DNA from: Ceratotherium simum simum
Lineage: Eukaryota > Chordata > Mammalia > Perissodactyla > Rhinocerotidae
Direction of reading: 5' to 3'
Assembly (NCBI RefSeq): GCF_000283155.1
Contig: NW_004454265.1
Coordinates: forward strand, 2,885,497-2,949,496
DNA length: 64,000 nucleotides
Part shown: positions 48,010-60,717 of the stretch, one piece after another
Layout: the number at the start of each line of letters is the position of its first letter
Numbering within the stretch: position 1 is the first letter of the stretch
Position numbers and translations under genes: made by a program
The notes under the pieces: model-generated
Seen by the model: only the letters and a program-made list of their open reading frames with translations
Told to the model about the DNA's origin: nothing
Database searches by the model: none

Positions 48010-48664
48010 GTAAGTAAAAAATACTAAAGAAAATTAAGTTATTTGTGAGGTTGAAAAGCTTGCATGAAAAAAACCTACCTGGCAAGGCAAAATGAAAAAG
48101 TAAATTGGACAGTTTCTCATGATATCATTGTGGTCAGGACCCAGAGATGGGGCTTACGTGAAATAGAGTTAGATAGATTTATGACTATTGAGCTACGGTA
48201 CACAAGCTGTACTGATTAACAGTAATATGATGCGTGGAGATGTTTCTGGAGGGGTGTCTGAGGGCTTGAAACCTAACCCTGCCCTGTTTTTGGCCTTTCA
48301 TCAGTGACATCTATAGCAGGCAATCAGCAATTTGCAAGAAGCACAAGGGTTGGTTGCACTAAAACTAATAGAATGAACATTCAAAATAACACTGCAGAAT
48401 GGAACAAAACTGAGCTGAAAAAAAAAGCAAGCAAGAAACAGACAAAATTGAACAGAGATAAAAGTAAAGTCTTCCATTTAGGTTTTTTAAAAATTGTACA
48501 ACTAGAACATGTGAGAGATATATTCTGATTTTAATTTGTGGATAAATGCTTAGAGGTTTTATCTGATGTTAACAAGACATCATGATTTTATACGGCTTCT
48601 GAAAACGTTACTGCAATATTAGACTGACTAGTAGGCATGCACTGACAAGACAGAAGAAGAAAAA

Positions 48665-48870
48665 GTTAATTGTCATTTATTGAGCTTTTACAATGTCCTC
48701 TGTATTGCTGAGTGCTCACAGATGTCTCCTCATTGAATTCTGATTATAGCCTGTTGATGTAGGCATCATTATTTCCATTGCAGACAGGGACAGAGGCTCA
48801 GAGCTTTCAGCACTTGTCTGAATACACTCAGCTAAGAGTGGTGAGGATGAGAATCAAATCCAGGCTGGGA
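48665..48870 (-). repeat. MIR SINE, antisense
   Basis: It contains 'tgtcatttattgagctttta', 'acaatgtcctctgtattgct', 'gacagggacagaggctcaga' and 'gagaatcaaatccaggctgg'. Confidence 0.7.
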
Positions 48871-49347
48871 TGTCCCCTGCTCTCCACCGCTGCTCAGTCC
48901 CAATGTCAAGCCCATGTGGGTGTCGTGCTTGGCTCCGGGCACCACATCTGAAAGTCACGTTGACATCCCCAAGAGCATCAGAGGAAGTCAATTAAAATTG
49001 TGAGGGTTCTGGAACGTGTGAAACTACTACAAAGAGCTGAGGATGTGTTGCTTGGAGAAGAAAAAAATCTCAGAGGGAACATAACAGCCGTCCTTAAACA
49101 TCTGAAGGAATTGTCCTGTAAAAGAGGGACTGAATTGCTCTTCTTGCCCTAGGAAGATCAATGAGCAGGATTTGTGGAGCAACAGCTCTGTGACCCAGAA
49201 AAATGATAACTTTTGTAAAAAGTCAGCCTGTCCAACAGAGTGGACTTCTTTGTTAAGGAGTGAGCTGGTAGACACTGGAAGTGCCCAAGAAGAGTATAAA
49301 TGACCATCCATCTGAGATGCTGTTGAAAACATTCCTGAAAATGGAAA

Positions 49348-49500
49348 AGTTTGGATTTGATTCCTCTTTGTGCTTTTTCCTAGCTTTGTGAGTCTGGACA
49401 AATTATTTAACCACCCTGAACCCCAGTTTCCCCGTCTTTAAAAATGAAGATAATAATACTGGCTTGACAGTCTAATTGAGAGCATTAGATGAGACCCCTC
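49348..49500 (+). repeat. MIR SINE fragment, sense
   Basis: It contains 'gtgagtctggacaaattatt', 'taaccaccctgaaccccagt' and 'ttaaaaatgaagataataat'. Confidence 0.65.
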
Positions 49501-49851
49501 AGGATGGCATGGTGCCCTCAACGTCTGCTCCTTCCCTTTGCACCTGGGTGGGTGTTGGGATAGGCAGCTTCTCAGGTTCATTCCATCTCCATGAGTCTAA
49601 GAATTTGCCACGTGACCACTTGAAGGACAGCTTCAGCCCTTTGATCAAATGAAGTTTCTGGGTTATCTATGGATGTAATTCATCCTTGTTATGTCTGTTC
49701 TCATCGATATGAATAAATAAGAATAAAATAGTTCAATTTTCCACCCCGCCACTACCACCATCACTATAGCTATACGTAAACAATAATAACTAGAGTTTTT
49801 GGCTGAAACGAGAGGGTTTTTGTTCTATGGAGATGAGCGTTATGGTATTAG

Positions 49852-50040
49852 ATCAGTGGTTCTTCACCCTGGCTCTACTCAGAATCACTCGAGGAGTTTA
49901 ATGAAAACACTCTAGTGTGAGCCCTACCCCACACAAACTGAATCTGAGTCTCTGGGGGTGAGGTCCTGGAATCAGCACTCCTGAAAGCTTCCTTCTTGTG
50001 ATTCTAATGAGGAACTGGGGCTGACAACCAGTGGTCAATG
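49852..50040 (+). mobile_element. MER5A hAT DNA transposon remnant
   Basis: It starts 'cagtggttcttcaccctggc' and runs 'actcagaatcactcgaggag', 'aatctgagtctctgggggtg' and 'gattctaatgagga', ending near the inverted repeat 'tgacaaccagtgg'. Near full length and well preserved. Confidence 0.9.
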
Positions 50041-51469
50041 AATTTCAGATTCCTTTTGGTTATTTAATAATCGCATGCAGTTGAATTCACTGAGGACATA
50101 CTTTCTCTGTGATGTTCAGCCCATTTATTTATTAAATTTGGCTATGCTGGTTTTTCATTATTGATTTTAATGTAAGAAGTAAACTCTGGAAGTTTTTTCC
50201 TGCTAATTGACCACAACTCTATATTGAATGTCTTGCCAACACCAACATGTATCTTTCCCGGCTCTCTGCCCTCAGGAAGATATGTGAAGATTAACGGCAT
50301 ATGTGTGGGCTCCTGCCTCCCCTCCCCCATTCGTTCCTTATTATCTAGAGGCCTGGGAAACCTGAAAGCTTCTTGAAATGGCCAGTCTGCTTTGTATGCT
50401 TGTTTTTCCCAATCATGATTGAGGAATTTCAGGGATGGGAATTAAAGTCTTCCCTCAAAGCCCACAGGCCTGTGGGATGAGCTCCCTTTCATGCTTCTCC
50501 AGGACAGAGAGAAAACAAACAGTGGCTCCCAGCCTGAACAACTATACCCCTTTGCCTGGAATTCTGGAGATTTTCCTGGTCTGCTTCAGGGCAGGGCTGT
50601 GTCCTTGAAAGCTGTCGAATTTGATTGAAAAATCGGTGTACTCTGAGTGGGCAGATTAGGCATTTCATTATAGCCGTATCTGACTTAGGTGCTGTTGTAA
50701 ATCATCTCAGCTACTTGAAATGACCCCCAGTTAAGTGAGAGAGGTGTCATAGCAGCTGATGAGTTATCCCCCCTAGGAACATCACGTTTGTTCTGAATGC
50801 TCAACAGGGTGTTGTGGGGGACAGTCAGCGTGAAGGGAGGGGAGGCTGCAACTCCATTCTACTTGATACCATGTGCAGGGCCAATCAAGTGCATCTGTAC
50901 ACAAGCACACTCACACACAGGCACACACACTCAGTGAAGCTTGGCATGTGCTCACACACAGAGAAGAGCAATTAGTAAGGCCATGAATTGGTACAAACAT
51001 GACTTGACAAACAAACACGACTTGATTGTTTTTGGTAATCATTTGTTAACTTAAGTAAGAGCTTAGGCTGACTACTATTTTTTGTAAGTATTGAATCAGG
51101 CTGGCTCTCTGGTAGGAAATGTGTGATTGCAAGTCACTACTCTCCTGGGTAATTACTAATCACCCACAGACAGTTACTGACGGAATGAACTAAAGCTATC
51201 CCATTTAAACCTTCAGGTATTTGTAGTTTATAGTTTGTTGAGGAAGTATAAATTGTAACCCCAAATTAGCAAATTTTTTCATATTATAAAACATTTTTCT
51301 TTTTACAAAAACCTGAGCTTTGTCTTTGGTTGCAATGTATCTCCAGGTCCACACCTCACATATATCTGTGCTGTCCAATCAGCTAATTTGTTATTAAGGA
51401 GTTTAGTTTACAAAATCTTAAAGCATCCTTGTTATAAGGCTGTTGTCCCTGCAAGAACATAGAATTGTT

Positions 51470-52075
51470 ACTGCACATAAACACAGGTTCACACAGTAGG
51501 GCCAATAACTGAAACATCAGGTGGCAAGGAAAGAGGTTTATTATCAAAAGGCAGTGAGACAAGGAGATAGGAGCTAGAACTCAGAACACCTCCTCGAAGG
51601 GAAAAAGGTAGGAGTTTTTATCTGCAGTGTTAGGTAGGGGCGGGAGAGCATGTGCTGGGGCTTTAGGTAGGGGAGGGGGAGCGTGTGACCATGTGAGTTG
51701 GCACCTTCCCACCAGCCTGCATTTGGCCTTGAAGACTGAATTTCTTTTCCCTTGACTGTCTGGACTTTTCTGGTTAGTTTTCATCTTCAGCCTGCATTTG
51801 GCCTTGTGAAGCTGAATCTTGACGTCTGGACCTTGACTTCCTGCAAAAGACAGCTCACTCATATGCTAAGGAGGGACAGAAAGACCTGGTTAGTCTTGAA
51901 TAACTGTTGATTATGCTGAGTACGCACAGCCACAGTTAGCAAAGCTTATCTCAAAGTTTCTTAGTCTAGGGAAGACTTTTCAAGCTTTTCATTCTCGGTT
52001 TCAGAATTATAAAAATGAAACTTTCAAACTTTCACTGACCCTGAGTTAGGGCCCTCTGTGTTTCCCCTTTAGTAA
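51470..52075 (-). mobile_element. ERV LTR (class I-like), antisense
   Basis: The - strand carries 'ataataaacctctttcc' (+ strand near 51530-51547), a polyadenylation-signal context near an LTR 3' end. 'agggccctctgtgtttcccc' marks the opposite end near 52065. The inside holds two local duplications: 'cagcctgcatttggccttg' at 51713 and 51789, and a 'ttaggtaggggmgg'-type pair near 51630 and 51664. No internal ORFs. Borders are approximate. Confidence 0.5.
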
Positions 52076-52245
52076 CATCCATCACATTTGTAATTACTTG
52101 GTTAACATCCATCTTCTCCTAGACTGTAAGACCATAAGAATAGGGACCACATCTAGTGTTTTCACCCTTGTAGCCCTCATGCTTTACACCATTCCTGGCA
52201 CATAGAAGACATTCAATAGATCCATAAATGAGTGAATAAGGATGA
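52075..52245 (+). repeat. L2 LINE 3' end
   Basis: It contains 'ctcctagactgtaagaccat', 'aagaatagggaccacatcta' and 'cctggcacatagaagacatt' followed by 'caatagatccataaatgagt'. Confidence 0.8.
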
Positions 52246-52351
52246 ACTAATAATGGACCCCGAATACCAATGACACAGAACAAACAAGGATGTTTTTTTC
52301 CTTGCCCCTCTGCATCCTAGCTGGGCAAACACAAAGCTATCTTGGGCTGAT

Positions 52352-52367
52352 GGCACCACCTAGTGGC
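52352..52367 (-). promoter_or_regulatory. CTCF-like motif
   Basis: The + strand 'ggcaccacctagtggc' reads 'gccactaggtggtgcc' on the - strand, one mismatch (T for C) from the CCASYAGRKGGC core. A similar motif in the same orientation lies at 54146-54161. Motif match only. Confidence 0.3.
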
Positions 52368-52924
52368 CATGTACAAATTTATCTGACCTACCATGTTTTC
52401 CCCACCAACTATTCCTTTCTGAAGAGGAGAAAATACGTTTATTATCCCAATGATGCCTCTGGCACAATTTTTTTCTTTTTCTTTACTATTACCAGAATCC
52501 TGGTCCTCATTATCTGGCCAATTTGAATACCCTCCTAAATATTTTCCTTCATTCTTCTTGCTCGTTCTCACCGCAAACCATCCTTAAACATCCCATTCAT
52601 CACATTTTCCTGCTCTAAATGCTTTATGTTTCCCTGTAGCAATGTTTTTCACACTGTAGATCACAATCCATTGATGATTTATTAAGTAAATTTGATGGGT
52701 CAACGCTGGCCTTTTAAAGAAATCTGAAATATAATAAAAAATAGAGTACATTACATTCATTTGGGAAATAATGTTTCTTGAAACTTTCAGTTTTAAACAC
52801 ACACACACAGCCCCTTACCACATGCAAGTGTATTGGATTGGGATGTCAAATACTTTACCTATGAAAACCACAATCAGTAGAATTAAGTTTAATAAGTCTG
52901 ATGTTAAAATCCTCCAAGCAATAC

Positions 52925-53105
52925 TTTGTGGTGGTGAGACTTGAGTTTTAATGTGGTTTCTGCTGAGTTGAACATAATCTCTCTAAGCTTCAGATTTCTC
53001 AACCGTACAACTTAATTGATAGAGGCAACTGTGAAAATTAAATAGGATAATACGTGTAAAATGTCTCTGACAGTGTTTTGTACACACTATTTGGTTAGTA
53101 ACTAT
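52925..53105 (+). repeat. MIR SINE fragment, sense
   Basis: It contains 'taatctctctaagcttcaga', 'ttaaataggataatacgtgt' and 'ctgacagtgttttgtacaca', a decayed MIR core and tail. Confidence 0.5.
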
Positions 53106-53179
53106 TACTCTTCTGCTTTCCAAACTTATTTCCTTTTACTCCTACTTTTATCCTTCGCTTCCACCAAATTGCTCTCTTT

Positions 53180-53370
53180 ATTGTCTAAAAATAACCTGAA
53201 TTTTTCACCTCTACTCCTTTGTTTTGCTATCTTCCTCATATGTACCAACTTTCACATCTCACCTTACCTAATTCCTTTCCATTCTTCAAAACCCAGCCCA
53301 GTGCCACCTTCTCCGTGAAGCCTTCCTTGACCCTTGTAGCACCAGTGATCATCTTATAAGCTCATTAGCA
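53180..53370 (+). repeat. L2 LINE fragment
   Basis: It contains 'cattcttcaaaacccagccc', 'agtgccaccttctccgtgaa' and 'gccttccttgacccttgtag', the L2 segment preceding its 3' end. Confidence 0.65.
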
Positions 53371-53872
53371 GCAGTGACCGTATGTCTAGAGTTCTCTGTC
53401 ATTCTCCAGGGTAAAGAGTCATGCTTTGTTCATGTTGAGAGCTCTGACAAAACTTACAGGATGAAAGGGGGAATGGTCCAATGGCAGCGGCACCCCTGGG
53501 GATGGATGAGATCTTCTCCACAACTTTCCAGTTGGATGATGCTGTGGGACTTATGACACTCTCCTTATGTTACCTGTTGCCCTGAAATGGTCCAATAGTC
53601 TGCTTTCCTCTCACTTGGAGGAAGTGCCTTTCATGCCTTGGATGTGAATGCTGAGCTGAGTGGTAGAAATGAAAGGAACAGCAAAAGTAAAAAGCAAAAC
53701 AATATCTTCTTTCTATGGTATGGTTATTATTCATCATCCATCAATAGGAACTTTTAGAACTCTGCTAATAAATCAAAATGAACAAATTGAGTATATATCT
53801 GCTTTTTCAAATACATACAAATTGGCAGTATTATTGCTATAAATGTTAACTTTCTGACTTGAGCTATACTGA

Positions 53873-55907
<2,035 letters not shown>

Positions 55908-56169
55908 AGGGCCGGCTCAGTGGCGTAGTGGTTAAGTTGGCGCGTTCCGCTGTGGCGGCCCAGGCTTTGCAGGTTTGGAACCCTGGGCGCGCACGGACCC
56001 ACCACTTGTCTAGCCATGCTGTGGCAGCATCCCACACATAAAGTAGAGGAAGATGGACATGGACGTTAGCCGGAGCCAATCTTCCTCATCAAAAAGAGGA
56101 AGATTGGCAACAGATGTTAGCTCAAGGCCAGTGTTCCTCACCAAAAAACAAACAAACAAATAAATAAAT
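55908..56169 (+). mobile_element. ERE SINE, full length, sense
   Basis: It runs from the tRNA-like head 'gggccggctcagtggcgtag' (A-box region) through 'aggtttggaaccctgg' (B-box region), 'ccatgctgtggcagcatccc' and two tail units to an A-rich end with 'aaataaataaataaa'. A duplicate of 'aaaata[a/g]ctctaagg' occurs at 55883-55897 and 56170-56184, consistent with a target-site duplication with one change. The head resembles tRNA but is not a functional tRNA gene. Confidence 0.95.
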
Positions 56170-56185
56170 AAAATAGCTCTAAGGG

Positions 56186-57524
56186 TTGGGACCCTGTGGG
56201 AAGGGTCACTGGGTCTCCCCTGAGCCCCCCACCAATGGTGTAGGCTGTACCCCTCATTGTGGTCCTTGCTCTGCGGGGCTGTCTCCCCCAGGCTGACCTT
56301 GGCATCCTCGACAGGGAGGATCTTGGCACACCCCTATCCCCTTTCCCAAGAGACATTCTTTAGGCCTGCAGAGCACTGGGTATGAAAGACTGGGCCTTGT
56401 CCCAGGTTCCAGAGTCACTGTCAAACTTCGCAGGCTCTCTCTTAGGGTCTTCTGACTTCTGTTGATGGGAACCAGCCTGAACATCTACCTTCCCCTGGGG
56501 GCTAGAGAGAAGTGAGGGCTGTTACACCTTAAAATCTGCTTTCCTCCAAACTCTCCTCTCCCCTCCCTGATGGGGAGGAGAGAGTAGGAGGTTCCAGTGA
56601 AGGTGTCTGGACAGTCCAGCCCCCGCAAGCCCTGAGGTGGGATGGACACCGGCAGGCCCATCTCTGGACACAGAGGATAAGGCGGGATGGGGACTGTTGA
56701 CAGTGAGCACCTCCACCGAATCCCTGCACTAGTGAGAGCCCTGGGGGGTGAGCATGGGGCAGGAAAGGGTCTCAGTTGCTTCCTCACACTCAGAACAACA
56801 TAAAAAGGAAAGAATTTGATAAGAAAGCCCAAACCTGTATGTGGCAGTGTAAAATGTCAGTGGAAGGACGCAGAGACCTGCAGGAAAGAACGTGTGTCGG
56901 GGGTGGATTGAGGAAATATCAGGAAAGGTACATCACCTGGTTCATGAATGCGACCCGTAACAGGTAATGTTGAGTTTTAGACCTGGAGGATCAAAGCACC
57001 GCGTCAAAAAGGCGAAAGCGATCAAGATTGCACAGCTATCAGTAAAGAGTCATTTGGGAGGTGAAAGGCAGGTTTGCTGCAGATGAAGCAAAGGCGAGCC
57101 TCTCAAGTCAGATGACTCCGTGAGAGCAAAAGTGAAGTGAGAGCACCCCAGGAAGGCTCTCGCGACACTCCGGGAGGAAGGAGGAGCGTGTTCTCAAGGG
57201 CCGGGCTGGGACGGCGTCTGGGGTGAGCCACGCGTGAGAGGAGGCCCGACTGCCAAGGAAGGGAGCGACGCTCCGCACCCCATCAGACCTCTGCCCGCCC
57301 CGCGGGGTCACACCTGGCACGTTGTAGTAAGATTGAAAACGCGTCTTCCAAATACAAAGCGTCGTTTAAACGTTGTCCATCGACTGTGTGCAATCCTTCT
57401 CCTTATTCTTAACAATATGTTTATTTCCTGACGGAACAACATAGACATCTATTGGATACAAATCACCTTTTAAAAGTCTGCTCATTAAATATGTTCAATT
57501 CCTCTCATTTTTTATTTGATTTAG
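56186..57524. other. Unassigned, partly GC-rich intron sequence
   Basis: 56190-56770 and 57110-57320 are GC-rich with some retained CpG. Frames of up to 115 codons occur on the - strand without a recognisable domain. Splice-like sites around 56793 and 56927 do not fit the phase of exon B: the entry frame stops after three codons. No repeat was identified. Confidence 0.4.
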
Positions 57525-58015
57525 TGAAACAAAATCAAATGTAAAAAACTAAACAACATTTAGATTCTATGAAGGAGAGAGACAATCAGACACCCTCTGG
57601 AGAAAGAAGACAATTCCCAAAAGAATTTCAAAGATATTTCTCAGTAAAGCCTGGTTAAATTGCATTTGTTTGAGAGTAATGCCTATCAGCCTTAGTCAAA
57701 AGTTTAATTCAAAGAAGATATGAGAGAAGAGTGCTTGAGAGGACAGACTTTGGAGTTAGAGCAATCTAGCTTCAAATCTCAGCCCTGCCTCCTACCAGCT
57801 GTGTGACCTTGAGAACCCTGTGTACCTCTCTGGGCTTCAGTTGCACTCTTCTGTAAGATGAGAACACTAACCATGTCTTAAAGGATTGTAGTGAGCTTTC
57901 AATGAGAAAATCCAAGAAAAACATTTAGAAAATATATCTTTTCCATGCAAATGTACTTTTTCCAAACATATTTTTATGTCAAATGAGACTAATAAAACAT
58001 TGCCAGTAAAGAGAC
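57525..58015 (+). CDS. Candidate terminal exon C (stop plus 3' UTR) of the same gene
   Basis: An acceptor-like 'tcattttttatttgatttag' ends at 57524. Entering after one base, as exon B requires (AT+T = Ile), the frame reads eight more residues (ETKSNVKN) and stops at TAA 57550-57552; the other two frames stop at once or within six codons. AATAAA at 57991-57996 could end the transcript, with a MIR (57715-57920) in the 3' UTR. Composition (Lys, Asn, Glu, Ser) fits exons A and B. The coding part is short, so the phase and stop agreement could be chance. The coding portion would be 57525-57552. Confidence 0.3.
57715..57920 (+). repeat. MIR SINE, sense
   Basis: It contains 'ggacagactttggagttaga', 'ccagctgtgtgaccttgaga', 'acctctctgggcttcagttg' and 'ctgtaagatgagaacactaa'. 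Confidence 0.8.
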
Positions 58016-58089
58016 TGAGGAATCCAGCATATTATATCAATGTATATGATTTGCACGTTCCTTAAAAATATTTGAAAGTCTTTGATTTT

Positions 58090-58937
58090 CTTTTTTTTCT
58101 TGAAGTATAGTTGATGTACAATACTGTGTTAGTTTCAGGTGTACATCGGCATAGTGATTTGACATTTATATACATTACAAAATGATCACCATGATAAGTC
58201 TAGTAACGATCTTCACTGTACAAAGTTATTACAAATATTATTGACAATATTCCCTATGTTGTACATTACATGCCCATGACTGATTTATTTTATAACTAGA
58301 AGTTTATACCTCTTAATCCCTTTTACCTATTTTGCCAACCCCCCATCCTCCTCCTCTCATGACTACCAGTTTGTTCTCTGTATTTATGAGGCTGTTTCTG
58401 TTGTGCGTTGTTTGTTCATTTGTTTTTTAGATTCCACATATAAGTAAAATCATGCAGTATTTGTCTTTCTCTGTCTGACTTATTTTGCTGAGCATAATAC
58501 CCTCTAGGTTCATCCACATCGTGGCAAATGGAAGATTTCATTCTTTTTTATGGCTAATATTCTATTGCGTGTGTATATATACCACATCTTCTTTATTCAT
58601 TTATCTATCAATGGACACTTAGGCTTCTTCCAAGTCTTGGCTTGTGAATAATGGTGCGAATAAGATAGGGATGCATATATATTTTGAATTAGTATTTTCG
58701 TTTTCTTTGGATATATCCTCAAAAGTGGATTTGTGGATTATACGGTATTTCTATTTTTAATTTTTTGAGGAACCTCCATACTGTTTTCCGTAGTGGCTGC
58801 ACCAATTTTATATTCCCACCAGCAGTGCACGAGGGTTCCCTTTCTCCACATCCTCTTCAACACTTGTTATCTCTTGTTTTTTGATGATACTTTGCGGACA
58901 GGCATGAGGTCATATCTCACTGTGGTTTTGATTATCT
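58090..58937 (-). mobile_element. L1 LINE 3' end, antisense
   Basis: The + strand opens with a T-rich run and 'cttgaagtatagttgatgta', then 'gtacattacatgcccatgac', 'gattccacatataagtaaaa', 'gttcatccacatcgtggcaa', 'tcaatggacacttaggcttc' and 'ccaccagcagtgcacgaggg', ending 'ctcactgtggttttgatt'. This is the reverse of an L1 end-of-ORF2 and 3' UTR, 5'-truncated at about 850 bp. A 'tttgatt' heptamer occurs at both ends, but the right one is also part of the L1 consensus. Confidence 0.9.
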
Positions 58938-58964
58938 AGGACCTCTATTTGTCCAGTTTGGGGC

Positions 58965-59118
58965 TAAGTGACTTAGATACCTTATCCTTGACTCCTTGCA
59001 GGAATTACAAAGCAGTCATTGTTATTCCCATTTTGTGGATAAGCAAAACACAGGCCAGTAAGTTTAGCATTTTGCCTAAGGCCACAGGCAATGAGAAGTA
59101 AAACGGGGCAAGAACCAG
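58965..59118 (-). repeat. MIR SINE fragment, antisense
   Basis: It contains 'gtcattgttattcccatttt', 'gtggataagcaaaacacagg' and 'tgcctaaggccacaggcaat', the reverse MIR core. It separates the two L1 pieces on either side. Confidence 0.6.
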
Positions 59119-59140
59119 TAACAATCTAAACACACTTCCT

Positions 59141-60702
59141 TTGGGGGAGGTTTCGGTTCAAGATGGCGGCGTAGGAAGATCCAGAACTCACGTCCTTGCG
59201 CGAACACACCGAATCTACAGCTACTTATGGAACAACTTCCCCTGGGAAAAAAACCCCCAAACTGCAGGAGCGACCCCTTCACACGGGCCAACTGGGGAGA
59301 AACAACGGGGCAACGGGCGGGCCCCCAGGCGAGAGACCGGCCGTGGGGGCTCCCCGGGAGGCAGAGCCTTGAGCTTGCCTCGGGCCCCCGGACCGAGCCC
59401 CACATCCCGGCTCGCGCGCGCCCGCGGCTCCGCCCACGCCCTGAGGCCCCGCCCACGCCCTGAGGCCCCGCCGGGGCCGCGTCGCCGCCGGCTTCTCCTG
59501 GCGGAGCTGGAGGGCGCTGTCCGCCCGCACTCCCTCTGCCCGGCCGGAGCGGTGCGCACCGTCGTTTGTTGTTCTTCCTTTTCTTTTCTCCTTTCCTTCC
59601 TCTTCCTTCTTCCCCGTCCTCGGCAGGCGCCGGCTCTGCTCTGCCCCTCGCCCCGCGGCGGCGCCGTCTTCGTCTCTGCCCCGGCCCCACAGCGGTACCG
59701 CGCGCAGGGGGCGTCCGCACACGTGTGCTGCCCTGGGTGATATGGCTGCCACCCAGGGGACACCCCTTGATCGCCTGGCCCTGGAGGCCGGGGCAGAAAC
59801 AAGCGGAGAGACAGTTGTGGGCCGACTCCCACCCCGGGGCCGCGCGCGGACGGCAGCCTGAAGCACACCCCAGGCTGGCTGAGGAAGAGGCCCACCTGCT
59901 TGTCTGGGAGCTTTGCCCGGAGGGGCAGGCTTCGGGTCTGGCCCACTCACAGGGGCTCCGGAGGGGCTGTCGGGGAGGGAGGCCGGCGGCCGCAGTCTTT
60001 GCGCTCTGCCGCTGTCCCGCTCCAGCTGGCTGGTATCTTCCAGAAAGGAGCTTATACTCTCCTCTGGAGCCCCGATTTTTGCGACTGCCACCCAGGGTCA
60101 CCTCCAGATCGCCCGGCTCTGGTGGACAGCAGGGCTTATGCTTGCGGTCCCACAAGACTGTATATATTTGCATTCTTTTAAAGCTGCTGCCTGAGGGCCT
60201 GGCTTCCAGTCAGTCCGAATCTAGGCACTGACAGAGATCCTCCCCTTTGGGACAATAACAGGTCTTTGCACACTTCAACTACTGAGAGCCGCTAAAGAGA
60301 AAATAGGCTGCTTGGACCATCACAAAGGTTTGAGAGACAACCAAGAGCTGAGGCAGGGTTGAAGGATAAGGTTCATCCCCTACACGAGGCCAAGCCTTCA
60401 AGACTGGAGAGGTGGCTGCTTCACGTACTGCATGAAAACCAACACAGAGAGTCAAGAAAATGAAGAAACAAAGGAATATGTTCCAAACTAAAGAACAAGA
60501 AAAAACCTCAGAAAAAACCTTAATGAAACGGAGGTAAGTAATTTCCCTGATAAAGAATTCAAAGTAATGGTCATAAAGATGCTCACCAGAGTTGGGAGAA
60601 GAATGGATGGACACAGGGAGAATTTCAACAAAGAGGTAGAAAATATAAGAAAGTACCAAACAGAAGTCACAGAGCTAAAGACAACAATAAACACACTCTG
60701 TT
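59141..60702 (+). mobile_element. L1 LINE 5' end: complete 5' UTR plus start of ORF1, 3'-truncated
   Basis: It opens with the L1 5' terminal pattern 'caagatggcggcgtaggaag' (59160-59179), then 'gaatctacagctacttatgg'. A CpG-rich 5' UTR of about 1.3 kb includes a 19 bp tandem duplicate, 'gcccacgccctgaggcccc' (59432-59450 and 59451-59469), and a pyrimidine tract at 59565-59620. An ORF1 start is at 60460, but a stop occurs after 25 codons (60535) because of an apparent one-base shift. ORF1-like sequence (for example EFKVMVIKML) continues in another frame to about 60700. ORF2, 3' UTR and poly(A) are absent. A direct repeat flanks it: 'tctaaacacacttcct' (59125-59140) and 'tctaaacacattcct' (60703-60717). 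AATAAA lies at 60686-60691. Confidence 0.85.
59240..60120. promoter_or_regulatory. CpG island formed by the L1 5' UTR
   Basis: Dense CG dinucleotides and high GC across about 0.9 kb are unlike anything else in the window. This coincides with the L1 internal promoter, so it need not mark a host-gene promoter. Overlapping frames of 199-365 codons on both strands arise from the scarcity of stops in GC-rich sequence. Confidence 0.7.
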
Positions 60703-60717
60703 TCTAAACACATTCCT

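Noticed and set aside
48304..48528. 74-codon Lys/Asn-rich frame in the intron as an extra exon
   Set aside because: It has no acceptor or donor that fits the flanking exon phases. Composition simply reflects A-rich sequence.
56793..56927. Exon following exon B (acceptor 'cctcacactcag', donor 'gaaag|gtacat')
   Set aside because: Entering with the two-base carry from exon B, the frame meets a stop after three codons, and the donor is weak.
59076..60231. Cluster of overlapping frames of 199-365 codons on both strands, as a host gene
   Set aside because: They overlap in most phases, show GC-driven Arg/Pro/Gly/Ala composition and coincide with an L1 5' UTR bounded by a target-site duplication.
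58090..60702. Single twin-primed (5'-inverted) L1 insertion formed by the antisense 3' end and the sense 5' end
   Set aside because: The two parts are separated by about 200 bp holding an older MIR fragment, and the 5' part has its own target-site duplication. Two separate insertions fit better.
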